This document shows positions 1-13,300 of a stretch of DNA of 64,000 nucleotides, piece by piece (the first letter of the stretch is position 1; each line of letters starts with the position of its first letter). Source of the DNA: Polyodon spathula (Eukaryota > Chordata > Actinopteri > Acipenseriformes > Polyodontidae). Under the pieces are notes generated by a model. That model saw only the letters and a program-made list of their open reading frames with translations, searched no databases and was not told the DNA's origin. Location: NCBI RefSeq assembly GCF_017654505.1, contig NC_054535.1, forward strand, positions 44,700,664-44,764,663, in the 5' to 3' direction. The translations under genes were made by a program, and so were the position numbers.

Positions 1-258
1 ACAGCTAAACGGTTTACCTGACATACAAACCCTTTTAAACAACCGCACATAAACCAAACGTAGGTTTAACTTTTACGCCGTACCTTTTCAAGGAAAACAA
101 CACACAGTCAGACTCTTCACACAGCAGTCCTGAGCAGACTGGCTGCTCTCCTTACCTTGCCGCATTTGATACAGTTGAACTTTAGTTTATTTAGAAAACT
201 CTACAGTTTTTTTTTTGTTTTTTTTTTGGTTTATATTTTCAAGAGGTAATCAAAACCC

Positions 259-760
259 TGTATATTGGTTGCAACAGTTCAACTGGCAGATGACACCACC
301 GTCTTTTTGAAAGACAAATGTGAAGTTGCAAAAGCTATTAAGAGTATAAATACATTTTCCTTTGTGTCTGGACTAACCTTGAATATTTAAAAATGTGAAT
401 TAAAAGAAATATGTCATATTTCAGTAAAGGATGTAATTGCATTTGCAAAAACCAAAAAGAAAGAGGTAGATTAAACTTTCATCCCATTACAGAGAAAACT
501 AAGAGAATATGTACTTCTTGGCTGTCAAGAGAGAGATCCCTGTATGACATGTTGTGTTGTCAAAGACAGAAGGACTATCTAGAGCAGTTCATGCATCACT
601 TTCTTAAGATCTGCCCCAGTCTGTAACTATAGAGTTTGACAACATTGTATTAAATTCGTTTGGAAAAATAAACCTCTTTTTTTTGTTTAAAAAAAAAAAA
701 GGATGTCATATGTAATAGACAAGAACAAGAAGGCCTTAAAATTTCAAATAGTATTTTTAG
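259..760 (+). repeat. Decayed L1/Tx1-like LINE, reverse transcriptase fragment
   Basis: Translation from about 273 reads QLADDTTVFLKDKCEVAKAI, an ADD-type reverse transcriptase catalytic box in a LINE context, followed by SGLTLNI*KCEL. Further on, FVWKNK and a KKAL-like segment resemble the region after the palm domain. Stops and frame changes break it, so it is an old, truncated copy. Confidence 0.6.
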
Positions 761-2565
761 TAAATTGGACACAAAATTATATTAAAAATAAGACAAGTAC
801 TTGGAACATTTTTCCAACCTATGTCTTTCAAAAGATGGTGGTCTTGAATTTTTACTAAAATGTAATTTTTGATGTGAATAAACTTCCTATTGCTCTTACT
901 AACATTCAATAACAGGCACTGCTCATTTGGACGATGATGCACAGCACAGAATTTCTCCCCACGCAATTACTTTATTTGGAACAACAAGGATATGAGATAT
1001 AAAAATAGAGCTTTGTTTTTCCAATGATGGTATGATAATAACATTTTGTTGGTGAGTACTTAACGATGACAGACAACTGTTAAATTATTCAACATTTCTC
1101 AAAACATTCAAAAGGCCTATTACTGCCAAGGAGTTTGCTATAGTCTTTGATGCAATTTCTAGATGAACTCCTTTAGTTCTAAGAAATATACCTTAGAAAT
1201 ACATGTTTTTTTTTTTTTTTTTTTAGCTCTGAAACAACATATATTTAGGTGATGTACACACACTGCATGACAGGTGTGTCGATAAGCACATACAAGCTCT
1301 ATATAGCGGTGCTGCAATTCCTTCTGCATGTTCTTATTAGAGCTCAATATTTGGTTATCTAGATTTGAAGAAAGGTTGGAACAACCCAAATAGGTATTGT
1401 TTAAATTGACATAGAGTATAATTGTGTATTCTGTAATTATGAAAGATAAACTGTACTTCATCTATTTTATCAATTAGTTTATACAACATTGTTTTGTAAC
1501 ATCATGCAGCATTATTTACTGAGAATGTTTGGTAAACAAGTCTGATTTGATGGTATTAATATTGTGTTTTATTTTTCAAAGGTGCATGGTATGAAACAAG
1601 ATATTACATATGTGATTAAGCTTTTGATTATTTTTGGGGAAATACCATATTCAGAAAATGAAATGATTAAAATATAAACCAAACTTTACCTTATTTAAAA
1701 AAGAAGTGGACAATTGCCATCAAGATGCTTAAAAACAAAAGAGCTAGAAAAAAGGGGGATGTCTTTAGTTTATTTGATTTATTTTCTAATTAGTAATGGC
1801 ACTCCTGGCATTGCCTTGTATTTTAGTTAAAATATAGAAATTGTATTTGGAGGTAATAGATACCTCTTGTATGTTTGTATTGTATTATGTTGTGGGCAAA
1901 AAAAAAAAAAAAAAAGATACATGACATATTGCTGGGCTTCATCACCATAGCTGTCAGAGTCACTGCATCCACATCAGACCCTTTTTATTTTAGACGGAGC
2001 CTTTCTCAGACTGCTGGAAATGGGGTTTTGCGACTGTTCTCATCCTTCCTGGCCATTTTGGATTTTTGCACAGAACACGAAAAACAGTCGGAAAATTTAA
2101 ATTCCAAAAGTGCTCCGCGATGGTCGGAAAAGCTTTGATATTCAGGGTCCTAAAGTCAGATAAGCAAATGCATGTTTCTGCAATCTGTGTAAGGCTTTTA
2201 TAGACCCATTGTTTACCCATTTAGAATGCTAGCAAATAAACAGCTGACAGAAAAAGCACACAAAGACCAAAAATGTCTTTGTATTTTGTTATAGAAACTG
2301 ATAGTAAGGGAAGCTGTGGCTTACAGAAAATGTTGTTTATTGTTAGAACTTGCTGTGCTGTAAAGTGACTTCAGCTAACCACTGAGTTAGCTTTTAGTTC
2401 AAATTGTTATATACAAAAAACAGTTATGATATAAACACAAAAATATTTGCCATTTAACATAAATTGAAACCTAAATGTAAAAAAAAGGGAAACTCAAACT
2501 AAGCTTAAGGTTTACTAAATGACAAAATTACAGATTATATAGGAAACTAAAATTCCTTTATTAAA

Positions 2566-2572
<7 letters not shown>
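761..2572. other. Intergenic, no recognised feature
   Basis: AT-rich sequence with T and A runs near 1208 and 1899. Short open frames have no recognisable composition or motif. Confidence 0.5.
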
Positions 2573-2635
<63 letters not shown>

Positions 2636-2748
2636 TTTCAAATAGAAACTAATCTAACAAGATTCAATAATCTGAATTTTTTAAATGTTTATAGACCGAA
2701 CAGTTCAAACCGTATGTATGTATGTATGTATGTACGTACGTATGTATG
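2573..2748. repeat. (AT)n tract and GTAT tetranucleotide repeat
   Basis: An AT dinucleotide run of about 58 bases (2573-2630), unique sequence, then a GTAT/GTAC run at about 2712-2748. Confidence 0.95.
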
Positions 2749-5371
2749 AAATACAAACTTAAGTGCAGCCCCCTACCGCTTAATTAAAACCCACACCCCA
2801 TTTGATATGGTAAGCCCTTTCTGAACATTTGAATAATACAAATGGGATACCATTCGAATTCCTCCATCAGCATTACCATACCAGCAATGTCAACCCAATG
2901 GGTTTGGGACACATGCTGGTCCTGATTCAAAAACACATATGCTTCACCACTGGGAAAACAACAATATATTAAAATGTTACTACAATGGTACCAGTCTAGT
3001 CATGGCTCAAACCATAATAGCTGCTGTTGTGCTACCACTACCACTTGCAGAGCAGACCCATTTTACATGAGGAGTGGTTCCCTACAACTCTCCTGTGTGG
3101 TGGAATTGAAGTTGCTTCTAAGAATGTAGAACACACCTCAAGCTTGTTTTAAATTCTGAATCTGGAGCTACACCAGCATGAATCACTATCTGTCAAATCA
3201 TGGGGAGCTGTTGAAAATATTTTCTACCTGAATGGCAGAGAACATAACATCTGCTGGTGTATGCAGAAATTCTGGAGTGCTGTTTTTTTATTTTTTATTA
3301 TTGTTTAACAATATGCTTACTGTCAAATACATACAATGGTATCCAGTGTTACTGCACATTTAGAGTGTAACTCCATTTAAGAGTACAGAGGTGCTGCTAT
3401 CTACCCAACCAACCTTGCAGATCCATTATAAATTAGTGCATATACTGTAGTTGCCTCCAAGCATTGGGACCCAAGGTCCTCCATTGCATGTTGGAAGGAA
3501 ATATGTATAGCCAATGGTTGTTTAGGTAGACAGCTGCCCCTATGTACTGTTCTCCTCAATTTGAACCAATGGTATGGGAGGAGGGGACTTTTCCTCATTT
3601 TAGTATCTATTCATTCCTATTGTATGTTGTACATTTTCATTGAGGTTTGTTATTTGTAAGCATGTTTAAATGTTATGCAAAAAGTTTGCAGTACAGCTAA
3701 AATAGTAACTTGTTATTTCCATCTATTTTCATCCAGTGTTGGGTTAACCACACAGGATGCTTTATAGATTTTATAGCCAGCATCTGCCACCTTCTAATAT
3801 ACCCTTATAAAAATGCAATACAAACATTGAAACCAAAATCGCAGTCCTTTAGTAGTTTCCTGCAGTAAATTAAGGGTAGTATGAAGGACACTTTGCTACA
3901 GTATTTCTAGCTGATCAATTCCATGTAGTACAAAGGACATTAACCCTCACAAACCACATCCAAGAGACGGAATCTGTATTTATATGCAGTATTTTCGAAA
4001 AATGCTTTTTCAAAAAATGGCTTCTGTAAATCATTCTGTACATAATGTACAACACTGCAATAAATGAAGTCATTATCGTACAGTAAATGCTGCCACCTTG
4101 TAGTGCTTACAGCAATGAACTGCAATTTTACAGCAAATTGCTACTCTAAAGTTGGGTCAACTCTTAATACTGTAACTGCTTGTCATGCCAGGGCTGTGAA
4201 ATGTCTCCATTCTATTTAGGTCAGCACTATTCTTTTCCATAAGCTTCAAAGTGAGCAGTGCAGTGGGTTGGAGTTGCCTGCCTACAATGCTTGGATATGT
4301 ACATTGGTTCTTAGCATTTGCGACTGTGCAGACCTTGGTTAACTTGAAGCCATACCCCAATGACATGGCTGAAATGCATAACTTGCAAATGCTCCTATCC
4401 ATCTATCTAAAGGGGTCAGGAACTGGTTTGAAGATTACAGGGCACTTTACATTCCTCTCTTGACCTTTCCACCAAATTGGAAGTCTCCTACTCATCTTTA
4501 GTCATTTGTCTGAGTACTGGTTAACATATTACCATATTTATTCCTGTAGAAAGAATAAATCTGTGTGCTCACATAGAGTCTTCAATTACAAATCCATAAT
4601 AATAGTTGAATTATTACTTGATTGGCTGAGGTCAATTCCGGAACTCAGTTTCTGAACTTAAACAACAATTGTCTAGGGTTTCCACATTTTGTTAAGCAGG
4701 GATAAGCGCAAATTAGTAACCGCATGTGGATCAAGCACTGACCCTTGAAATTGTTTCTTTTGAAGCTGCCTATTTTCTTTTCTTCCAAGTTATTTTTTTC
4801 AATCTCTTGTCTGCCCTGGTTTCCTGTTGATTTTGGCTTAAGTAGCAGTCTGTCACGCAGAACAGGCTTTTTTCAAAATTCATTTTTTATGCACTGTCAT
4901 TGTCGACCTTGCCTGCAACCTTTGTCTCTTTAAGGGTGATATAGTGGAAGGGGTGGCAAAGGAGATACAGTATAGTGAACATACTTCAGAGTAATACACC
5001 CAGAGAACTATTTTCTATTTTCTGCATTGTGATGAAACTTGAAAAGAACACGTTCCTTTCTTACTCACAATAAACCATCCCACTGTTTGGTATGGTACAA
5101 TGGCAACCTGAACAAACTGACATTATATTATTTCAGATTAACATGCTAAATGCACACTGATCTAAAAAGGACAGATTATCATTAAAAGGTAACGTTGCGT
5201 GTCTTTGGTATATCAGGTACTAGTACTGACATTGCACTATTTCTCATGTTATGTGCACCCGGGTTTCTGTTTACAACTAAGTAGTGAATCTGAAGAATCA
5301 TTTTGGGAAAATTTCACAATACACATTGTCCTGCCAAACAAGGTCAACGTTCCTCCATAGAGCCTAAACAG
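2749..5371. other. Intergenic, no recognised feature
   Basis: No open frame with a recognisable protein, no inverted repeat or LTR seen. Part of 2960-3200 is less AT-rich than its surroundings, but I cannot assign it. Confidence 0.5.
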
Positions 5372-5913
5372 GATTTGGATTGAGTAATCAACGCATCTCT
5401 TCACTAACATGTACTTGTCATTTCTTTCTTAGCAACATCTATAGAATCTGTCCTTTTCTATCTACTTATTCCACTCAGCTCCTGGTCCAAGCTATTGTTC
5501 TTTCTAGATTAGATTATTTTAACTCTCTCCTCACTGGTCTCCCAGCTTCGGCTATTCACACTCTTCAGTTTATTCATAATTCTGCTGCTCGTCTGGTATT
5601 TTCCCAATCCCACTACCCCTCTGCTTTGCACTCTCCACTGGCTACCTATTCCTTGGTATTGCTTATCACTATTTATCATACTGCCCCTTCCTAACTCAAA
5701 TCCCTCATGTCTCTTTATATTCCCTCTTGCCCTCTTCACTCATCGTCTACTGGATGACTTATATCATATTGAGTCTATATTGACTTATTATACCTTCTCT
5801 TCCCTATTCCCTGTGGTGGAACCAGCTACAGGTTATCCTCAGGACTGTTCAGTCTTTTACTGCTTTTCGCCATCTTCTCAAAAAACACTTATTCAATCTT
5901 TATGTGTAATAAC

Positions 5914-5964
<51 letters not shown>
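5372..5964 (+). repeat. L2-like LINE 3' end with (AAT)n tail
   Basis: Frame from 5380 reads SNIYRICPFLS...QLLVQAIVLSRLDYFNSLL...LQFIHNSAARLV, the C-terminal part of L2/CR1-group reverse transcriptases. A later frame gives a FRHLLKKHLFNLYV-like ending, then an AAT microsatellite tail typical of these LINEs. 5' truncated and frameshifted. Confidence 0.75.
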
Positions 5965-6059
5965 TTAATTTTAGCCTTTACTTAACCAGGTAATCACCTG
6001 AGACTGAAAACTTATTTTACAACTGAGCCAGGAATGCAGCAAATCCAGCAGTATACTGT

Positions 6060-6530
6060 AGTATTTCAGCAGGAGGCAAAAAACAGGAGAAGGCACGTTT
6101 GTTCTTTGTTCAAATCTTTTCTTTTATTTGGACGCCACTCCCAACTCATGCCTGTTGCGTGAAAGGGCTGCTGCTGCTCTTTCTCTGGCAGTCAATTGGG
6201 CAGCACCTCCCTCTCTGACTCAGGAGATGGCCCCAGCTTCCTTGCTTGCTTCCGGGAACGGCCGCCCCTCCTCTGCTTTAATTTTCGGACAGGCTGTACC
6301 CACTCTTTCTCCTGGAAGGGGCAGTACCCCACTTCATACCCAAACTCCCCGCAGACAAGGCACCAACCTCGATCCTTGAGATCTCCAAAGAGATCCTCCC
6401 ATTTGCCATCCCACCAGATCCTGGCCGGTTTCAGGGTTCCAGCAGCTCCACTGGTCCCTCTCGCTCTCCAGCACTCTGGCTATACACAGGAAACATGAAC
6501 GTTTTGGAAAGCTTTTGACCTTGTGCAAAA
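6060..6530 (-). pseudogene. Gag-like zinc-knuckle fragment of the small LTR element family
   Basis: The minus strand reads WEDLFGDLKDRGWCLVCGEF then GYEVGYCPFQEKEW. It aligns with the protein at 55.6-55.7 kb (LEDQGWCLACGEFGHPVVRC), including the WC(L)xCGEFG and CP(F/Y)Q landmarks. The zinc-binding His of CX2CX4HX4C is Tyr here. No LTR flanks it, and stops follow, so it is a fragment. Confidence 0.6.
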
Positions 6531-8822
6531 GAAAGGAAATGTTACAGAAAAAAGTGCATTTAGTGCATTTAAGAGTCTATAAATTAATAATATGAGCTGT
6601 TTATTTCAAGTTTAGTTAATATGCCTTTTTTTCCTTTCAGAAAACATGCAAAAAAAATAAAAAATTTAAAAAACCACCCCTTGAAAATGTTGCATGTTAA
6701 TCTTTGTCATGAGTTTAGCTTTAAGTAATTCCAGGCACAGTTGTATTGATGTGGAATTTTTGAAGAACCAACCTCTTTTTTTATGGGAGAACTTTCATTT
6801 TTGCATAGCATTGGTACCACTCCATGGTAACTATGCTGACCTTTTCTTTTCAAAAGACACAATTTAAAAAGCTGTTGATGACAATTAATGTTCAAAAAGA
6901 CAATTACACAACACAAGTTAGAATGATGCCATCCAAGACGTTTGTGGAATGTGAGTGACCCATGGCCCACTATTCAGCTCTTGGATACAATGCTGGGCTG
7001 CACATAGTTCTCAGTAATTAACATTGTGTGTCTGTGGTGTCTGCCCACACTGCTCACATGATGCCACACTGCAGTTATTTGCCCTGAAACACCCTCTTGC
7101 TTTATAGTTTTTGGTCTAGCTGCATTGTTTTCCTCATACATTTGGTACCATCATCAAAATTGAAACAATGTGGCAGCATACACGTAAACACGTCACAATG
7201 AGGATGACAATATCCTACAGATTTCCACTGTGGCGAAAAAAAGGTTTGTTTCAACATCATGCAAATCTAAAATGTAATCTTCCACATTTTTAACAAGCTG
7301 TGTGAGAAAATATAGAAATCTACTGCTGCATGTGCTGTATCCAAATGTACAAATCAATACCAAACAAAAGCTAACTTGTGTTGCTAATTCTCAAAAATAT
7401 TTAATTGAATTATTACTTTCCTGGTCAGTTTTTGTTTTGTAAAACAAGCTGGAATTACTGAAGACTGAATATTGTCATTCCTATTTATCCAGAGCAGAGC
7501 AGAACACATGCCACAAGCCTGCAGTGGAAGGACCATCCCCCTAGGAATCCATATCCATCAAATCAGTTTATTTTTTATGAATTTTCATAATAACATTACT
7601 TTCATTAAGTGTGGTTCATTCATAATCAATAGCATAATTGTACTTATTTTCAATGTATTTTTTAGACACAAGACATGGGTGGGCCATTATTCAACTTTGT
7701 TAAATATAATGTTCCTAATGCTGGCATTAGGGTGCTTATTTAAGACACATCTCAGGGATAGCTCTCCAGGCCTGGTATCTTCATCAGAAACAATGGAGAG
7801 CAGAACACTTACCTTGGACCTATACCACAAAAGTGGATCATGGGGCCGTGTGTTCAAATGTAAAAGCAGACTTAGGTTTATGCTGGCAAGGGTAACGGAA
7901 GGGACCAATTGTGGAAGTCAATTGCAAACATTATTTGCATCATATCTCAAGGTATAAAGATGTATAAGAACAACTTCTCTGAAAGTGTATAAAGAGAATC
8001 CAAAATGTTCTTGAAATGAACTTGCTCATTAACGACATTGCCTAACTTTAAAGCTGTCCTCTAAAATAGTCTTGAGGTTTTTATTCTGTCTGGTACCATT
8101 TCTGAACAGTTCATTTTATATCTGCAGTCTGTTTATTTTGAGTTGGTTTTGCTCAATCCTGCAAACTGCCAAGAGGCAAATGCATATTCACTGGAGAAAA
8201 CACCACCAATCAATTTCATGTAGAAAATGTTTGAATTGAGTACTGGTCTGTTGTTAACAGATACCATTACTGCAGAAGTTAGGGAATCAGTTTGGCACAT
8301 TTAGCCCTTATGTTTGCCTTTAGGCACCACATGTACAACACACTAAGGGTCCCCAGCAAAATAAGTCTTAAAGTGTAATACAGTACAGCACTGACAAAAG
8401 GCATGGATACTGCAGATTTAATTGTGGACAACAGTGACGAATATAACATTTTTCAGAACATATTTACAAGGTGCCATCTTGATATCAATGGCCGAATGCC
8501 CCATAGGCAGCATGATTTAAGAGGAATGGTATCTCTGAATCAATGAGGATTACAGAGGATTTATATTGAATCATTATCATTATTAAAATTTCCCAGTTAC
8601 TCTCCTGTTTGACTGCTTCTTGTGCAAACTTTCCAATCTTGGCTGTGGACCCATAGGGAGTGCTGCATTGGCTCTTGTGCTCCAGAAGGGTTAGATTTGG
8701 TTAGTCTGATCATAGACTACTACTGGTCAGGCACAGGCCAAATCCAGGCAGAGTGTAAGAGGATTTAACAGCTTGGTGATATTCATTGCTTAGGATCAGC
8801 TGTGTCATCAGAATCCGTTAAA
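6531..8822. other. Intergenic, no recognised feature
   Basis: Includes the longest local open frame, at 7472-7957, which matches nothing I recognise and has no domain-like pattern. Treated as noncoding. Confidence 0.45.
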
Positions 8823-8824
8823 AA

Positions 8825-8861
<37 letters not shown>
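8823..8861. repeat. (AAT)n microsatellite
   Basis: AAT trinucleotide run of about 13 units. Confidence 0.95.
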
Positions 8862-8863
<2 letters not shown>

Positions 8864-10048
8864 TACAGCAGCCAAAGACATAACATTTCCATTGATTCAT
8901 TGTCAATAAAAAGAGACTTTATATAATTTAATTATTTTATTTAAATATGTTAAGATGATCCACTTGGGGAATTTTAAAGTACTGTTAGTCATTTAAATAA
9001 AACAGATTCCCAAACACTAAAGACTTCACTCTAAATTGTAGAGGTATTGGAAGCTTAGAAAGGGGTACTCTTCCAATGCCTCTCTGTATGAGACATTTGC
9101 CTCTCTAGCCCCAATGTACTGCAATAGTTTAAAATGATGAATTCATCGTTATTTGTACATTTTTAGTTCAAGTACAACCGTGATAACAAATCTCAGGTTT
9201 CTAAAAGTATGGCGTGCTCCCTCTTTAAGTCTGTGTGACACAACCATAGACTTTCTGAAGACAAAAAACACATTTAAAAAGTAATAAATTGAACTGCACC
9301 AGGAAAAATGTCTAAAGACAATCTTGTAAATCCAAAATAACAAGGGAAAACACAATGTTCAATACCAATAATCTTTACTGATGGGAAAAGTAGTTTTGCT
9401 CACAAAATATGAACTCTGTACAGCAACTGTATTTTTTGGCCACTCTTTCAAAGTCTCTCAAGTGTCTGGTCTTATATAATCACAAGGCACATCAAACTTT
9501 TTTTTTTTTTTTTTTTTTTTTTTAAACAAGAACCGTGTTCCCTTAATTAGGAAATTAAATAATAATAATAATAATAATAATAATATCCCCCCAAAATGTA
9601 TATCTTTAGAAATGTAATTCAACAACATTAAGCATGCACTTTGTTCACTCCACGTGTTTGACAAATCTTATTTACATCAGCTTGCTTGTGTTTTTTTTTT
9701 TTTTTTTTTAAACATGCAAATACTTTGGTGATAGTCAAATGATGCCATAATTACTGAAAAATACTGTATTGCCTACCCATATATAAAAGTATTGCATTAA
9801 ATTATGCCTGGTGTCACTTCCCCGTTTACATCAGTTAAATTACTAAGAAAAAAATTTGGTTTAACAAATATCAAAAAAAGTTTTAACCTTTTTAAAAAAA
9901 AAAAAAAAAAAAAAAAGTTGCTCCTGTTCTGTTTCTAAATGTTGGAGAAACAGTGTGCAGGACTTGACCACCTGTCTGGTGAGACGCACAGATCCATCAG
10001 AAGGTGTACTTGGAGACAGGGGAATGAAGTCTGGAAAAAAGCCTGTGA
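8862..10048. other. Region downstream of USP38 with homopolymer runs
   Basis: T runs near 9500 and 9691, an ATA run near 9558 and an A run near 9893. No gene recognised. Confidence 0.5.
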
Positions 10049-10054
10049 TTTATT
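10049..10054 (-). terminator. Candidate USP38 poly(A) signal
   Basis: AATAAA on the minus strand, about 105 bases after the USP38 stop codon. It is the first canonical signal downstream, giving a short 3'UTR. No transcript evidence is available. Confidence 0.4.
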
Positions 10055-10155
10055 CAAGTGATATTCTGCCAACACTTGTATTGATATTCTGCCAGCATTT
10101 AATTGAGTCGATGATTCCTGGTCTGCAATGCAGATCTGTCTAAGTGGCAGCATCT

Positions 10156-10338
10156 TCAGAACACCAATCTGCTAATGGTGTCAACCAGGTGGGGAGGGGG
10201 GGGGGCCCCGGGGGGGGGTCCCCCGCCTGTCGGGCCACAGCTCCCTGGGGGGTCATTGTCATCAGAGCCATTGGGTCGGAAGGAACAGGGGGACGAAGCA
10301 GCCTGGAGAGCTCGGGTGCGGGCATTCAGTTCTTGCTC
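10156..10338 (-). CDS. USP38: USP38 terminal coding exon (residues 1011-1070 and stop)
   Basis: 183 nt encoding EQELNARTRALQAASSPCSF then RPNGSDDNDPPGSCGPTGGG, a Pro-rich linker, and DTISRLVF before TGA at 10156-10158. Acceptor CCGACAG follows a long T tract. Human USP38 has a poly-Gly run before its RLVF end; here the same place is poly-Gly then poly-Pro, from homopolymeric G and C runs. The intron before this exon is about 4.7 kb. Confidence 0.93.
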   Translation of the reverse strand, partial: EQELNARTRALQAASSPCSFRPNGSDDNDPPGSCGPTGGGPPPGAPPPPHLVDTISRLVF

Positions 10339-13300
10339 CTGTCGGTTCAGATTTAAAAAAAAAAAAAAAAAAAAGTTAGATGTAACTTTAGTGAAGGTGA
10401 CATTTTAAGGTAAATATTTAATATACAGGTCGTTCCCTCTAAAGCTGTGGTTCCCAACCTTTTTCAATGTAGGGACCACCTTGGTGTTTGAATTTCCCCC
10501 ACGGACACTTCCCATGCATTTTTTTCACAACAGCATTTTGAAACTAATAAACTGTGTGTATGTATAAGTACATGTTGGAAGTATTTATATAACGTACCTA
10601 ACTTAATGAGATTCCTGGGCATGAATCTTCCCTAACAGATCAATGTCATTTTGCACACTATAAGTTGATGATGGCAAAGTTACTGTTCTTTTGTTTCAAA
10701 TTGTTAATTTTTTTCACATTCTGAATGTTTTATAGATAAATGGTGCCTCAATTTTGCAGGTTTAAGAGTTTTGTTTGACAAAACCACATTACTGGGGCTT
10801 AGGTCGTCCTTGGATCCTGTACATGTAAATATGTGCTGGTCCCCACAACCGTTACCTTGGGTAGCAAATGAATCTGTCCATGTCTAAAGCAACTTACTGC
10901 ACTCACCAAGTCACCAACTTCGCTCGATGTGCATATAAAAAACACACCGGAATATGAAGACGAGGTGGGTGGGAAGCAATTTGAAAAATAAAATAATGAT
11001 TGGTGAGTCTACAGGATGTTACTTACCACGTCTGGTGGGCTGAAACAGGATTAGTGGCACAGTCGATAGGATTGATAGCATTTTGGTTAAATATGACAGC
11101 GTCAAGAACAAACTGTATACATTATTCCCAAGAGTAGTGTTAATAGAGTTTTCTTTTGGCATATAGTTTTGTTAGATATTAAACCTGGGTGAAAAAATCC
11201 ATATAATAACAGAGCTGAAATTGATCATTCACACTACGGTATAGTTCACAAGTCAAGCTATAAATATAGCCTCCTTGTTTCACATTAACTTCTGTTACTA
11301 TATGCAGCTAATCTCTCCAAAAACACATTGAAATAACAGTACACTATTTCTATACCTCTGGAAAGACTATATGCATATATTGTTAAATGAAAACTGTGGT
11401 TAATGTTTTATTTATTAATTAATTAATTTAGTTATTCAAACAGTTACGTATATTAAATGCAGTGTACTAAATCTAGTTGCACTATCTAGTATATGAGGTA
11501 TTTTTTAAGCATTTCTTTTAGCTGTAAATGGATAACATGATTTTTTTAGAAATAGTTGATTGTTAGAGACAATGATCTAGTCAAAGTAATCATGACATTT
11601 AGCAAGCAGAGATAAGAGCTAAAATGGGCAAGAAATTTAAGACATTAAGAAGGTGCTGCATGGATAAACAACTCACTTCTAGTTTAATGCACGTCACAGT
11701 ATCAGAACAGTACTTCTAAAAAGCTGAACCTGTTCAAGGATAGTTTGTCAAACACTGCCACCTAGTGAAGTAACCTCTTTCTATAAATGATTATCTTGGA
11801 CACACCGCTATGAAATCTGTAAGCTTGCCAGCATGCTGCATCTTTCTGTAATTACAGACTTAAAATAAATAAAATGTATATATTATTATATTATATATAA
11901 ACAGTACACCTCCACAAAAACTATTATCATCTCTCCCACCCCAGAAACAATGCACATATCTGTATCAGCAAAATCAAGTCATAACCTATTGCTTTATTTG
12001 AAACTACAAATGCAGCAGTTTAAAAAAATAATAATAAATAAAAGTTGGCACCAAAGGGAGACAAATTAGCTTGCAGAAGCCTTTGAAGTCTGTAGGTGAT
12101 TCAGAATCCAAGACTGCACAAGGAAAAGTGATGACTAGCCCATTCTGTATGGACTTTACTGTAAATATCCCTGAAGTACTAAGTGTATCAGCAACAATAT
12201 CACCGGCCACACTTAAATCCTTCTACTTTCAATCTGTCTGTAGATATAATTATAAAATAAAAATCACCACAAACTATACATGTAATATAGGTATTCATAC
12301 AAAAGAGGAGGAGTTTTCAGATCCTACTATTGCTTTTAGATCTTTTCCTTTTTTGATTGAATTCAGTGTGGGCCGTTTTCTATCCACAAAATAAAGCCTT
12401 TCAGTGATTGTAACGGGTCAAACTCTGAAATCTCCCACAAGGGTTGTGGAATGATTTGGGTGTAATCTTTGATATATAGGTTATAACTGGGACTAAAAAG
12501 CACACCACTGTTTGTGAAATGAGTCCTTCGGTGCAAATTGAAAACTACGCCTATTTGCTCATTTAAAACATAATTTAAAAAAGCAACTGTATTTAACATT
12601 ATCATGCTTCAAATTATTACACTGCGATATGTTCTGTGTATACAGGTTATGTATAAAAAACTGGTTTTGAAACATGCTTTTCTTTCTTTGTATTTTGCAC
12701 TGACCAAAAAAAAAATAAAAATAAAAAGGAAAAAATAGAAAACTAATCTGAACAGCATCTCATTCGAAGTAGTCTTTTTTTTCTAGGCCTAACTTGGAAA
12801 CTTGAAAATGTTATGCCAAGTTCAATTACAAAAAGGGTTTCTGTTTTTCAGTGTTTATTCATTTTAATTTTCAGTGCGTATTTTTAGCCATTTACAGTTT
12901 TATGTAAATCAGCTTTTCGGGGGGTGTGACGAAGTGCCCTCCCCTGTGTGTATTTTCAGTTATATGTTACGTGTAGTGTGTTAATGTTGGTGTATAGTCA
13001 TTGGTACACGGGATATAAAAGGGACTGTGTAACATGATTGTTTAAAATGTATATTTGTATTTAGGCACGAGGATTGCACAGCACTTCATGTGCAAGTAAA
13101 ATTTAATATGTGAGCACAGGGTATTGCACTTTATTAATTCACGTGCAGTTGTACCACGACTCCAATTGAATGATTGATTAGAGGTCGAGTCTCAGTACAG
13201 CTGCATAAAAGCAAGATGTTTTCACCCACTCTGGGTTGTGTTCAGTGAATGGAGAACGGGACAGGAGACGGAGGTAATAGTGAATAATTGTAAGAATAAT

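Noticed and set aside
7472..7957. 161-residue plus ORF
   Set aside because: No recognisable family, no splice or promoter context, and AT-rich composition like the surroundings; chance length is plausible.
1..10048. Search for GAB1 coding exons downstream of USP38
   Set aside because: No PH-domain-like or Gab-type exon is visible. The gene is probably farther away.
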